From assembly GCF_016802725.1 (NCBI RefSeq), contig NC_052670.1:17265641-17329640 (forward strand): a stretch of 64,000 nucleotides of DNA. Direction: 5' to 3'. Within the stretch, counting starts at the first letter, position 1. The number at the start of each line of letters is the position of its first letter. This document shows positions 26,361 through 35,190 of the stretch, piece after piece. The translations under genes and the position numbers were made by a program. Under the pieces are notes generated by a model. That model ran no database searches. It saw only the letters and a program-made list of their open reading frames with translations, and had not been told where the DNA came from. This stretch comes from Solenopsis invicta. Lineage: Eukaryota; Arthropoda; Insecta; Hymenoptera; Formicidae.

Positions 26361-29300
26361 TTATATATGTATATATGTATATATATATGTATATTCAAAC
26401 ATCACATATTATGTAAATAATATATATGTAGCATTTGCACATTTATATTATATAAAAGGAAGCAGTAGATACAAGTAACTGTAATACAAATATCACAAAA
26501 TGTTTGCTGTTTTAAGTATTATTTCCTCATTATATAGCAGTTGTGTCCCTTGAAGTATTTTTCAGCGAAGCGTAAGAAAAACTATGTCTTCGCTATATTT
26601 TTGATACGCTTTGAAGAATCGTATTTTGTATGAGAGCTATATTTGTAACTCACGGGAGTTACGTTTCGACTGTTCTGTGTATTACTGCGTCTTGATTCAG
26701 TCTTGATGAGAGACTGCGCGCGATTTCAGGCGTCCCATCTTAACATTTTTGAGCGCGAGAGAGGGAATACATCAGACAATCGCAGTTAAACATTGGAAAA
26801 GCATAAATAAGTTTATCTTCCCATGAATATTTTTTCTTTTTCTTCTTTCTTCTCCTTTTGATAGCGTTTCCTTCGTTCTATTTTTAACATTTATTCATGG
26901 AATCGATCGTCATCGCGCGAGATACTGCTTTCTCGTTCCGTTCTGCGTAGTTATACATAGCTGCGTTCTTCGTAGCTACGCTTGATAAAATCAAACGCGT
27001 AAATAAACTCGACGAAAGCAATGAAAATTTGCTCGACGCTCGATTGCGCATTTTGTTTGCAAAGAGGCTTTATTTTTAATTCTGGATACGAGCTACGTTT
27101 TACATCGCGATATTGTTTATTTACCATACACGACGGCTAACTAAAAAAAATGTAATATTATTTTTAAATGTGATTTTAGTATAACGATTTTCTCTACTTA
27201 TAGAAGAACAAAAGTATTATTAGCTCTTCACTGATCAGAGTATTACATTCTCATCAAAATACTTTTTTTGTTCAAAGACAATTTTGAAATGACAATTTTT
27301 AACTTATGTTGTTATTTCAGCAAATGAGAGAGTAGTATAGTATCAGAATTACATTTTTATCAGCATTTGCTTCGTTGCAGAGATTGCTGTTTAAATATAC
27401 TGTATTCAGTAATTGATACAATTATATCGTATCCAATATAATATAGATCAAAGGACATGCTAAGAATATACCTAGAACATTCCTCGGATAAAGTCTGCTG
27501 TAGAGGAATTTTGACGGATTATTAAGGTGGTACGTATTATTAAGGTTGTGCTCCGTTAGATCTGTCGAAAATGTTCCTTTTATGTTTATTTTCACCAATG
27601 TAGATCAATTTTAATCTCAGTTTAATTTATCGTTTTTTGTTCTAAAAATTAGAAAAAGATAAAAAGTAAGTTAACCTGAGATCTACATTGGTGAAAATGA
27701 ATATTAATAACAAGATTAGTAGCGTTGTAACTAACTTCTTTGCGTTCCGTAATGGAATAGCTGACCCAGTGATTATTCAGTCTTGACTAACAAAGAAGTA
27801 TTTTGATTTTTTAAATTTCAATTATTTATTAAATAATTCTTATCTATTATTACGTATTATAATAATGAAAAAAGATTTATTATGGCAATTGTAGACATTA
27901 CTGGTACCTCTATTATTTCCGTTACTACGAATTCTAACAATTGTTTATAGACTTATTTGTTTAGTAACCCGTCATGGCTAATATACATATACATCAATAC
28001 ATAATAACTGACAATTATTGTAAAGTATTTTTACTTTTGAGCATATCGAAACTTTTTCAAGTTACATTTTAGCACTTAATTATACATTGTTTTTAAACTT
28101 GAACGTATTATCACACAAATGTGTGTACACTCGAGTGCTTTTTATTTTACTTGTTATTCGACTGTATAGTCGTGAGCTAAAGGTTGCAACACATTTTCTT
28201 TCATGGTTTTTAGAGTGTAGACCCTCTCATCGATCGGTGAACGTAATTGGTTGGAACCACTGGTAAGAACCAATTACGTTCGCCGTTCGATGAGCAAATC
28301 TACATTCCAAAAACCATCGAAGAAAATGTGTTGCAACCTTTTAGTTCACGACTGTACACATTTCGAGTTATGCAAAGTTAAACAATAACATGGAATTTTG
28401 TTAATATGGCTTTTTACGTGAAATTTTTAATTTGAAATGTTTCTTTGATAAATTGATTGTCACTCTAGAGATTTTATGTGTTCAGAAACATTAAAGATAT
28501 TTTATCCTTGTTTAATGTTAAACAAAGCTAAAATAATACTTCTAATGTTTTTAAATACAGGAAAATTTTAAACAATGGAAAATTAAAAATATATAATTTT
28601 GTTAACAAAATACTGTATTTTTTAAACTAAGCCAATTTTAAAAACTTATTTTTGGGCTAGTCATATTATCATCACTTTTCATCTTCCAATTATACAGTGT
28701 ATCACATTTTTATAAATTACGTTCTAACGTCCTAAATAATAAATATTTCATCGCTTTGAATGTGATAACAACACTATGACGAATATAATGGTTCAAGTTT
28801 CAACATAAAATATTGATTATTAACAAAGTTATTCAATAAAATGGGTGCCATATTACTCTTTTTTCCTCTAATATTTAATAATACAAATTTTAATTTTAAA
28901 TAAGAAATTGAAAAACATAATAAAATGAATACCTCCAGAAAAATACATGAAGCTAAAAACCGTTAGTTCTGATTACTTTTAATTTATCAATATCATATTA
29001 ATAATGAACTAAATGCGTTTGTGTGCATTACAGCATAATAAAGTTTATTTCTATATTCATTTTTAAGTAGGTGAGAAGGGCACAGTAAACTAGGCATTCT
29101 TGTCTTAAATATTTCAAGCGTTTAGATTAATACAGAGCTCATCAATTTTTTATTTTTCCAGTTGAAGTTTTAAAGTTTTATTTATGATTTTTAAAGTTTA
29201 TTTTTATATTTCTTTATTTTATAAGAGTATAATGCAAACGTAAGTATAACATAATATGCTAGTAAAATTTATCTATTTAAAGATTTATTAAACACAGAAA

Positions 29301-31204
29301 TACAATATAAACAATTTCATTTATAAAATAAGTATAAAGTATATAAATAATAATAATGATAATTGTATTATTGATTAAATTAAACATATTGGTGTTATTA
29401 ATCCTTTGCTTATATTATACATTATATGGACTAATATTAATATACAATTAACATTAATTTTTAATCAAATTTGGTAATGAGTATATTTATACAATTTTAT
29501 TAAACTTTAAAAAATTTAATTTTGATTAAATTGAATTGTAGATGAGAAATTTACAGAACAGTTTCAATCATAAAAAGTTACGTATAACACGAAAAATACA
29601 ATAAATCTTTAAGTGGGTAAATGATTTACTAGCATGTTATACTTAACTTGCACTATACTTTTATGAAATAAAAGAATGTAAAAATAAACTTTAAAAATTA
29701 TAAATAAACTTTAAAACTTTACAGGAATAAAAAACTAAAAAATAAACAGTAAGAAGTACGCAGTAAGAAAATCAACATGTTGGATTTGCTACTGTTTACA
29801 TTATGGACTTACATTCTTGATTCTAATTGGCTGATTTACTTATTCCCTTAGTTTACTGGTTGAGTTTTCTTGTGTGTCGCAGCCATAAAAGAAATATTTT
29901 TGACAGATCTAACGGAACACAACCTAAATCGCAAAGTTTTATCTCCTAATATGTGTGTGTCAAAGACACTATAAATGTAAAGTAATTCTTAAAACTTTTC
30001 GTATAGTTTTCGTATAGTTTTAAAGGCTCGGGAAAAAACTCGTTTTTTTCAATTTTTCCGCGGATTTTTTCGGTTTTTTTCCCAAAGGTAGAAAAATTCA
30101 TCGGAAAAATTCAAAAAGTATCAAAGTTTTACGACATGATTTCTTAACTTTAGTTCGCCATACTTATTTTCAAATCCGTAATTTTGCCATACTTCTTGAG
30201 ATAGCTCAATTTTTCGTCTTATTACTTTCAGACTAATTAAAGTTTTTAAATTTGTATTATAAAAATTAAAAGTATGTAGTCTAAATTTAATGTTTATAAG
30301 ATAATAGCAGGTCGAGAAAATAATTTGAATTTAAAGTAATTACATTTATAACAAAATATGTAGGAAAAAATAAACTATAAAACAAGACTACACTTCAGGA
30401 GTTCATTAAACCGGAATATAGAGAACTAAAGTTAGAAATCTGCGTTAATGAGAAATAACTACAAAATAGTCCATACAAAATTAGATTAATGTTAGTCTTT
30501 GTCCTTAAATTTTTCTCAGACAGCATAAGAGAAAGAACGTTGACTCTATGAGCTTACGCAAGCAGTCGATAAGCCTTCTTTTGTAATCTCTTATGGTAAA
30601 ATTTCTTATGGTAATTAGGAAAATTATGATTCACATGTCTAGAGCTAATGCTGAGTTCATTTTATATGTATATATCTTCACAATAACCGCTTGTGCAGAG
30701 AATATGTACAAAGTACAGTTATACATTTAAACTCTACTATGTTACTATTAGAAGTTTAGACTATGTTTTACTATAAAAATAGGAGAAAAAATAAAAATTT
30801 TAACAAAAAAATAAGATTACATAACTTCCAGGATCATATTAATGTGATGAAAGACATTAAAAATTAAGTAACATGTCATTTATATAGTAAAAGCAGCAAT
30901 TTTTTGCAAAAAAGCAATTTTTCCGGTTTTTTTCCAGCGATTTGAAAAAGCGGTTTTTTTAAAACTATACGTATAGTATGATTATATTAAATAAAGGAAA
31001 TTAGATAAGGACATTATATTCTTCGCATTTCAAAGGAAAATGCTGTTGAACCCCCGGAAATGATTTATTCTGCTTTAGACGAAGATGTAGTGACGCATAA
31101 GACATGCAAGAAATGATATTTACTGCGACATCAACTGCGAAATTAAATATTCATGCTATAAAATTTTATTGTGTATTTGGTGGAATGTGAAAGGATTAGT
31201 ATAC

Positions 31205-31261
<57 letters not shown>

Positions 31262-31267
31262 AGGGAG

Positions 31268-31334
<67 letters not shown>

Positions 31335-33751
31335 GAGAATCTAGTCAGACTATCAATTTAAAGCGTCATCAGTAATAACTCATTCGTTTGTGTGACCAAT
31401 TTGAAAGAAAAAGATTATTTACTGACATGGAACGAAACAAGTTATTTTGCAGCATAACGCTGGGTACACGTCGCAAAAAGGACAAAAGACGTCATTTATT
31501 TACTGGGCTGAGAAGTTCTCTTTTCTCTTAGCTTATTTTTCGGATCTCCAATCGGATTATCACCTGTTCTGATCGCTCTGATATCATTTTATCGATACGC
31601 ATTTTAAACCATTAGAAGAGGTGCGGAAAAATATCGATGATTTCATTGCATTAAACCGCTATTTTTTTTTACAGAAGAGAATTCGTCTAAAAGAGGAACA
31701 AAGTCATCGAAAATAATGAATGTCGCAAGGATTAAAAGGAACACAGTTTTCCTATTAACAAAAAGGAAATTTATTTTAAAAAGGCACCAAATTTCTACAC
31801 CTAATAATAAGAATTTTGTAAAATATTACAGATAGAGAATACAGATATAATTATCCAATATTTATTATTTGTGAGAAACAAACTATCACACATATTTGAC
31901 ATTTCTTTTAGAAATTTACACTTCTATTCGGTAATGGTAAAACACTTTGTATATAGAAAAGAGGATAATATGGCACCCATTTTTATTTTATTGAATAACT
32001 TTGTAATTAATATTTTATATTAAAACTTGAACGATTACATTTGTCAGAGTGTTGTTTAACAGATTCTAGACTCAAAGTAATGAAATATTTATTATTTAGG
32101 ACATGATTTATAAAAATCTGATGCAGTGCATAATTGGTGGAAGAAAAAAGTGGTTGTAATATGGCTATCCATAAAAATAATTATAAAAAATTAGTTTAGT
32201 TTAAAAGAAACACAGTACCTTGTTACAAAATTATATATTTTTAATTTTCCATTGTTTAAAATTTTTCTGCGTTTAAAAGCTTTAGAAATATCATTAGAAA
32301 TTTTATTAAAAATATTATTTTATCTCTGTTTTTTAACAACAAGCATAAAATGATGTCTCTAATGTTTTAAACACCGTTCTTTAGAATGACAATCGATTTA
32401 TCAAAGAAATATTTCGATATAAAAATGTCGCTAAACATCATATTAACAAAATTCCAAGTTATTGTTTTAACTTTGTATAACTCGAAATGTATACGGCCGA
32501 ATAAAAAGTTAAATAACAAAAAAAAAACTCGAGTGTATGTACCTTTGTGTGATAATACACTCAAGTTTGAAAAATAGTGAGGAAGTATATGTAATTAAAA
32601 GTAAAAAGTGTACCTTGAAAAAGTTTAGAAGTGCTCAAAAGTAAAAATGTCTTATAACAATTGTCAGTCATTATGTATTGGCATATTAGCATAACTAAAA
32701 AACGGCGGGTTACTAAATGAATAACTTCATAAGCAATTATTAGAATACGTCACCTAATAACGGAAATAATAGGGGTAGCCATATTGTCAACAGTAACTAT
32801 AATACCTTTTCTCTCTATAAATGAGAATAACAATAGATTTATGCCTATTTGTTCGTTTATTGCGTTTTACATTTGTTTACATTCTGGGTTTTCTTGGAAT
32901 ATATGAATATCTATTTCTGTTATACTGACAGCAATATCAACAAATCTCATAACTTTTAGTCGCTTCATTGCCGACTTTTCTAAATAGAATATTCGATTTT
33001 CAAGACAATTTGTATAAAAATTCAAGACGGGTTATTAAAAAATAATTTAAGAAAAGGAATATATTTAATAAAAGTTTGGATAAAGTCATTTTATACTTTT
33101 TTACTATGGGTTTTTTAATTAAACTAATTTATGTTAGAATTATTTGCGATTACGTTAGAATTTATTGCGATGTGAAAGTTTACTAAAGATTAACAAATTG
33201 TTTATTAATTTTTAATTTAAATACATACCGGCAATTTGTTCCGGCGGCAGCTCGTCAGCCTGTAAATCGCAAAAGTTATGATAAACTTGTAAAATAACAA
33301 TTATTAATAAGTATAAAATATATTTTTTTAGACATGTCCATGTCGAACATCGAAAATATTTATCATTCTTCTATCATTCGTAATCATTAAAAATTGTAAA
33401 CAATTTTTAATAAATTTATTGCGTTTAATTAAAAATTGCTAGTTACTTTAAAAGAAACATTCGTGCACTCTGTTAAAATTCATTCAACAAGTTTTAATCA
33501 TTAAACTTCAGTTAGGCTCTTAAATTTACCTTTACTTTTAAATGGTGAATACGAATTATTTTGTAATTTCAGTTTATAATAGATAAATTTTGGACAAAAA
33601 AAAAGAATTTTTTCATGCGTGAAGATCCGAGCATGCTACGTGTAGACTAAAAAATGAACTCTTTGGTTATAAAATATAATTAAGATTTATAAAAATATAA
33701 AATGAATTGAAACAAAATTGTTAAATTATATATGTTATTATTATTATATAT

Positions 33752-33807
<56 letters not shown>

Positions 33808-34575
33808 TTATATTAATATAAATTAATTTACTATTTTTAATGCTTTTACAATGATAATGTGATTTATTATTGAATAATGTCTTTCCATTTGTCGAAAAGT
33901 TTTGATGTAATTCTATTTAATCATATTAATTACAATTCATGAATTAAAATAAATTTTCTTGAACCGCCGCTTTAAATAATCCGTCATAATTTTGCTTCGA
34001 TGTAGCAGCCGCGAAAAGAATACCATTTTTTGAACAATGTTGTATCATATAATACATACTCAAAGTAATAAAACACATTTTTTTTTATTTTTAGAGAGAA
34101 GACGATTTTTTGAAGAGGCGGTCAAGTCAATTCGCCATTTAAGAAACAATCACGTTTTTCCACAATTTATCATTCATGTTCCAAGAAACATCTCCTCAGC
34201 CGGAAGTAGTAGATCGGTTAGACGCATTTTATGTAGGCGCGCTAGTAAATTCGAGCACGATATACACTGTTAATCGCTATTGAATCACGATGCATAAAAA
34301 ATATAACAAAAAAGGTGCACAAACGTAATCTAAGTCAGTATTTATAGTTGGTTCTTATATTTAATACCGTTTTAAGTATTATCATAAATTAATTATAGAG
34401 CCGTATTAAAATATTACTTGACGGTCTTGAAATAAGAATCGACTATGAATACCGGCCTTAGAGACAGATTAGAAACAAGAAAGAATGATCTACAATTAAA
34501 TGCCTAGGCGGCACGTGCAAATAATTTTGATAATAATGAAAAAGATGGAAAAATGGATGGGAGGAGGGGAGGAGG

Positions 34576-34650
<75 letters not shown>

Positions 34651-34760
34651 CTCGAGCACGGTTAAAAAATACAACAAATAACTACGTAAGTATAGACAGT
34701 AGGAAAACGTGTGTGTTTACCAGGGCGACGACTTACAATATCATCGATAGAACATACCAT
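4021..34760 (-). CDS. TpnC: troponin C (muscle calcium sensor), six coding exons
   Basis: The gene encodes the calcium-binding subunit of the troponin complex on thin filaments, which switches muscle contraction on. Joining 34760-34758, 33259-33229, 23021-22878, 22590-22471, 11701-11570 and 4049-4021 gives 459 nt including TAA, a protein of 152 residues, the normal insect length. All junctions are GT/AG and every split codon is sensible (GCC G/TT, GAT A/AA, GAA G/GT, GAC G/AG). EF-hand loops lie at residues 21-32, 57-68, 97-108 and 133-144. Loops 2 and 4 end in the required Glu with Asp ligands. Loop 1 ends in Met and loop 3 in Cys, so they probably do not bind calcium, as is typical of insect troponin C. 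The C-terminus is FMEMMTGE. The start is the ATG at 34760, in a GCCGCCATC context and immediately followed by a donor GTATGT. Introns are 1498, 10207, 287, 10769 and 7520 bp. The exact paralogue type is not resolved. Confidence 0.93.
4745..5560 (-). pseudogene. mariner transposase relic
   Basis: Read on the minus strand with several stops and shifts, the stretch shows the mariner landmarks in order: CDEKWILYDNYRRS, then PKPNFYPKKIMVSIW, HPPYFPNISPTNYRLF and a C-terminal tail ending near FFRKGIDAFLKDLDH. These correspond to the DD34D catalytic core. The His-Pro-Pro-Tyr-Phe-Pro-Asn block shows the second catalytic Asp changed to Asn. The copy is old and non-functional, sits in the last troponin C intron, and its terminal repeats were not found. 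Confidence 0.85.
5561..7164. other. intronic AT-rich DNA, nothing recognised
   Basis: Intron 5 of troponin C. The open frames here (75-79 codons) have no recognisable motif and low-complexity composition. Confidence 0.45.
7165..7328 (+). repeat. dispersed repeat, copy 1 of 2
   Basis: About 160 bp beginning near TATGTAAATAACAATTTGTA and ending near TTAATGTATTCTGTTTT are found again, roughly 80% alike by eye, at 62775-62945. The sequence flanking the two copies is unrelated, so this is a dispersed element fragment. Confidence 0.65.
7625..7740. repeat. hAT terminal-repeat fragment (GTAACGGTAACG type)
   Basis: The motif-rich stretch TAACGGTAACGAGTTA resembles the subterminal repeats of the hAT element at 14572-15404. 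No second end is visible. Confidence 0.45.
8075..8521. mobile_element. nested MITE with about 75-bp inverted ends
   Basis: CCCAAGGAATTTGATT at 8075 is mirrored by AATCAAATTCTTTGGG ending at 8521, and the match continues with substitutions for roughly 75 bp. It is inserted in copy A and itself contains the smaller element at 8156-8388. Confidence 0.75.
8156..8388. mobile_element. short MITE (TTTACACCGA..CTTGATACGCG family), copy 1
   Basis: Inverted ends GTTTACACCGAATACTTGAT and AAGTGTTCGGTGTAAAC flank about 230 bp. Other copies lie at 39864-40081 and, split, at 40087-41637. It is innermost in a three-level nest in troponin C intron 5. Confidence 0.7.
9134..10086. other. intronic AT-rich DNA, nothing recognised
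   Basis: Two overlapping short frames near 9365-9599 on opposite strands show no known motif. Confidence 0.45.
10087..10915. repeat. large foldback (long inverted repeat) in troponin C intron 5
   Basis: The left arm, about 10097-10430, and the right arm, about 10610-10908, are inverted copies with few differences. For example AAGACTAATATCTTCAAAGA at 10161 mirrors 10813-10840, and GTGGGGTACAATG at 10261 mirrors CATTGTACCCCAC near 10750. The centre is about 180 nt. As part of the primary transcript it would form a hairpin of roughly 300 bp. Confidence 0.85.
10916..11569. other. intronic AT-rich DNA, nothing recognised
   Basis: No motif, repeat pair or credible open frame was seen in this stretch next to exon 5. 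Confidence 0.45.
11570..11701 (-). CDS. TpnC: troponin C coding exon 5 (EF-hand 3 to 4)
   Basis: The exon is 132 nt with acceptor CTACTAG and donor G/GTACGT. It encodes GNGYIPTTCLREILRELDD and the complete EF-hand 4 loop (DSDGSGTVDFD), which keeps all calcium ligands. Confidence 0.95.
11702..12557. other. intronic AT-rich DNA, nothing recognised
   Basis: Start of the 10.8-kb intron 4. A 65-codon minus-strand frame at 12257-12454 has no recognisable content. Confidence 0.45.
12558..13380. mobile_element. piggyBac-type MITE with TTAA target duplication
   Basis: The ends CCCTTAAACACG (12558) and GTGTTTAAGGG (to 13380) are inverted, and TTAA flanks both sides (12554-12557 and 13381-13384). CCC-type ends with TTAA are the piggyBac signature. 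The body is 823 bp without a transposase; the minus-strand open frames inside show no DDD motif. A diverged partial copy lies at 37738-38045. Confidence 0.8.
14333..14571. repeat. palindromic core of the foldback
   Basis: ATTAATCTTAATACTAAATT near 14349 is mirrored near 14535, giving two arms of about 85 bp around a loop of about 60 nt. The loop holds the least AT-rich part (AAAGGATGTCAATGACTCG). Confidence 0.75.
14572..15404 (+). mobile_element. non-autonomous hAT element with perfect 8-bp target duplication
   Basis: GTATAATG occurs immediately before (14564-14571) and after (15405-15412) the element, the 8-bp duplication of hAT transposons. The ends CAAGATTGGCAAG and CTTTGCCAACTTTA are inverted, and subterminal GTAACGGTAACG repeats are dense. 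A remnant of the transposase dimerisation region is readable around 14830-14955 (YPKVKSLFINYITALPSNAS, then VDRLFSV) and ends at a stop. The rest of the transposase is missing. Confidence 0.9.
16860..18067. mobile_element. second, diverged copy of the 973-1839 MITE, with a nested insert
   Basis: Long blocks match 973-1839, for example GTCTCCTGAGTC near 16937, AAAAATGTCGACCAATGCCAAA near 17052 and TACCCATAAAAAGATA near 18001. The ends have decayed. It is longer than copy 1 because of the nested element at 17259-17481 and other changes. Confidence 0.8.
17259..17481. mobile_element. 223-bp MITE nested in the previous element
   Basis: The left end CAAGTAAAAAATTATAAAGC (17259) and the right end GCTTTATAACTTTTTACCTG (to 17481) form an inverted repeat of about 27 bp with two mismatches. 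There is no coding capacity. Confidence 0.75.
18068..20870. other. intron 4 AT-rich DNA, no gene recognised
   Basis: The stretch contains a short GT/GC simple repeat near 18165-18192. Open frames of 60-127 codons (such as 18912-19295 minus) show no family motif and are interspersed with simple AT runs. Confidence 0.4.
20872..21139. mobile_element. MITE with inverted ends (GCGAATTCG type)
   Basis: AAGCGAATTCGATTAGATGC at 20873 is mirrored by CCAACCGAATTCGCT ending near 21138. Each end also holds an internal palindrome (GCACTAGTATGCACTAGTGC and GCACCAGTGCACACTGGTGC), with paired differences between the two ends. Confidence 0.65.
21140..22470. other. intron 4 AT-rich DNA, nothing recognised
   Basis: No open frame, repeat pair or element end was recognised up to the exon 4 donor. 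Confidence 0.45.
22471..22590 (-). CDS. TpnC: troponin C coding exon 4 (EF-hand 2 to 3)
   Basis: The exon is 120 nt with acceptor TTATAG and donor G/GTATGA. It encodes the rest of EF-hand 2 (KSGRLEFDEF), the central helix (AAKFIVEEDAEALEKEL) and the start of EF-hand 3 (AFRLYDKE). It is separated from exon 3 by only 287 bp, while the neighbouring introns exceed 10 kb. Confidence 0.95.
22878..23021 (-). CDS. TpnC: troponin C coding exon 3 (EF-hand 1)
   Basis: The exon is 144 nt with acceptor TTCTTGCAG and donor A/GTAAAT. It encodes the first EF-hand and linker (KAFDSFDSGKNGSIS ... ADILRLMGQPF) up to the first ligand residues of EF-hand 2. Confidence 0.95.
23022..25209. other. start of intron 2, no gene recognised
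   Basis: A moderately GC-richer patch at 23740-24110 might be an old repeat, but no family could be named. A short inverted repeat lies at about 24120-24260. Confidence 0.4.
25210..25414. mobile_element. MITE of about 205 bp
   Basis: GCCTGTATTAGACTATCGAT near 25212 is mirrored by ATCGATAGTCTGATACGGAGGC ending near 25413. The inner part continues with partial complementarity. No coding frame. Confidence 0.7.
25415..26318. other. intron 2 AT-rich DNA, nothing recognised
   Basis: Two overlapping opposite-strand frames near 25459-25662 are mirror shadows of an AT-rich imperfect palindrome. Confidence 0.4.
26319..26395. repeat. (AT)n microsatellite
   Basis: A run of TA dinucleotides with a few TTTATA and TGTATA interruptions. 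Confidence 0.9.
26560..27120. promoter_or_regulatory. GC-richer intronic island, possible muscle enhancer
   Basis: This block of intron 2 is visibly richer in GC and CpG than its surroundings and has no element ends or coding frame. It contains CTATTTTTAA (26878-26887) and TTATTTTTAA (27070-27079), both fitting the MEF2 consensus YTAWWWWTAR. Insect muscle genes are known to use MEF2-bound intronic enhancers. The regulatory role here is inference. Confidence 0.3.
27863..28868 (+). mobile_element. GGTATTATGGCTAC-family element, copy B
   Basis: The decayed ends (GAAAAAAGATTTATTATGGC and GGGTGCCATATTACTCTTTT) and the body match copies A, C and D. It contains the inserted hairpin at 28167-28354. 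Confidence 0.7.
28167..28354. mobile_element. near-perfect hairpin MITE with TA duplication
   Basis: Two arms of about 90 bp (TAGTCGTGAGCTAAAGGTTG inward, mirrored by CAACCTTTTAGTTCACGACTG) meet almost without a loop. The element is flanked by TA (28165-28166, 28355-28356), as in Tc1/mariner MITEs. A single related end lies at about 40868-40902. Confidence 0.85.
29140..29740. repeat. foldback
   Basis: Sequence around 29160-29260 (GTTTTAAAGTTTTATTTAT, ATAACATAATATGCTAGTAA) recurs inverted around 29635-29735, with a centre near 29450. Confidence 0.6.
30005..30975. repeat. possible DNA element with short CGTATAGTTTT ends
   Basis: CGTATAGTTTTAAA at 30011 and TTTTAAAACTATACG to 30971 are inverted. 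The CTCGTTTTTTTC and TTTTTCCG-rich stretches just inside also mirror each other loosely. No frame or clear target duplication. Confidence 0.4.
31130..31790 (+). pseudogene. mariner transposase relic interrupted by GA repeats
   Basis: Before the GA run the frame reads CIWWNVKGLVYYE, and after it the core resumes as ILQHNAGYTSQ and DLQSDYHLF with stops. A tail like LEEVRKNIDDFIA follows at about 31605-31650. These are successive mariner blocks. The first catalytic motif (normally HDNA) reads HNA, so the key Asp is lost. The copy is dead. Confidence 0.8.
31207..31339. repeat. (GA)n microsatellite inside a mariner relic
   Basis: About 130 bp of GA dinucleotides with one GGGGAGGGAGAGC interruption. 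The 68-codon frame of alternating Glu and Arg that crosses it is not a gene. Confidence 0.95.
31955..32814 (-). mobile_element. GGTATTATGGCTAC-family element, copy C (uninterrupted)
   Basis: In inverse orientation to A, B and D, from AGAAAAGAGGATAATATGGC to ATAATACCTTTTCTCT. At about 860 bp this is the most intact copy and acts as the empty-site reference for insertions in A and B. Confidence 0.75.
32815..33228. other. intron 2 AT-rich DNA, nothing recognised
   Basis: Sequence between copy C and exon 2 of troponin C, without repeats or frames of note. Confidence 0.45.
33229..33259 (-). CDS. TpnC: troponin C coding exon 2
   Basis: This 31-nt microexon encodes ADELPPEQIA plus the first base of a Val codon. 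The acceptor is TTTACAG and the donor is G/GTATGT. The peptide is the N-terminal helix found in insect troponin C. Confidence 0.88.
33735..33806. repeat. (AT)n microsatellite
   Basis: A long TA dinucleotide run in troponin C intron 1. Confidence 0.9.
34580..34652. repeat. (GA)n microsatellite
   Basis: About 70 bp of GA in intron 1, just downstream of troponin C exon 1 on the gene strand, where it reads (CT)n. The 94-codon frame crossing it is low complexity. Confidence 0.95.
34758..34760 (-). CDS. TpnC: troponin C coding exon 1 (start codon only)
   Basis: The coding part is just ATG, followed by the donor GTATGTT. The upstream bases CGCCGCCATC give a good initiation context. A first exon that contributes only Met is plausible because exon 2 opens in phase 0 with Ala-Asp-Glu-Leu. 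The 5' UTR boundary is unknown. This is the least certain exon. Confidence 0.7.
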
Positions 34761-35190
34761 GATGGCGGCGCGAAATTCAACTGATTTCTTTTCTCTTTTT
34801 TTTTACTCTACTTAAAACACCGAAACGTATACTCGACCGGTTTCGACTTAAGCCTCACAAGCGTATGACTCGCTTTGTTGCTTCCGAAGAGAATTTGCGA
34901 ATAAAAATGTGGAACCCACGAACTTCTTGTCGCTGATTTGACGCACTACCGCGAGGCGATGCAACACCGCGGTAATATTCGAATGGGACGATATAGCGGT
35001 TGCGTGATCAATCGCGGACCGCGCCCCAGCTTGGCTCCAGCCAATCGTCGAGGGCGTGTCTTTAGCGGGGCTTCGAAGCTGCCTCCGGAAAAGCGCTTAC
35101 GCTATTTTTGGGACGCGATACATCAGAGAAACGGTTTCGAGGTGGCTCCTTTTCGTCTCGTGTTCGCTCGCGGGATCCGGTGACGCTGAA
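34761..35190 (-). promoter_or_regulatory. candidate troponin C promoter and 5' UTR region
   Basis: This block is immediately upstream of the start codon and clearly CpG-richer than anything else within 15 kb. On the gene strand it has TCAGTT (plus 34780-34785), an insect initiator-like motif, about 20 nt before the ATG, and an A-rich stretch about 30 nt further up. Near 35104 the plus strand reads CTATTTTTGG, one or two mismatches from a MEF2 site. The 81-codon plus-strand frame here has no recognisable motif. The transcription start is not determined. Confidence 0.4.

Larger units (their letters stand above)
27537..29924. mobile_element. possible 2.4-kb DNA element enclosing other repeats
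   Basis: AGGTTGTGCTCCGTTAGATC near 27542 recurs inverted as GATCTAACGGAACACAACCT ending near 29924, with about 40 bp of similarity continuing inward (TGTCGAAAAT against ATTTTTGACA). Between them lie repeat-family copy B, a small hairpin MITE and a foldback. No target duplication is certain. Confidence 0.5.

Noticed and set aside
31169..31375. Open frame of repeated Glu-Arg
   Set aside because: It is the translation of a GA microsatellite; only its first 15 codons mean anything, as a mariner remnant.
34500..34784. 94-codon plus-strand frame
   Set aside because: Crosses a GA repeat and overlaps troponin C exon 1 on the other strand; no motif.
34938..35183. 81-codon frame upstream of troponin C
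   Set aside because: CpG-rich promoter-side DNA gives long open frames by chance; no motif and no splice context.
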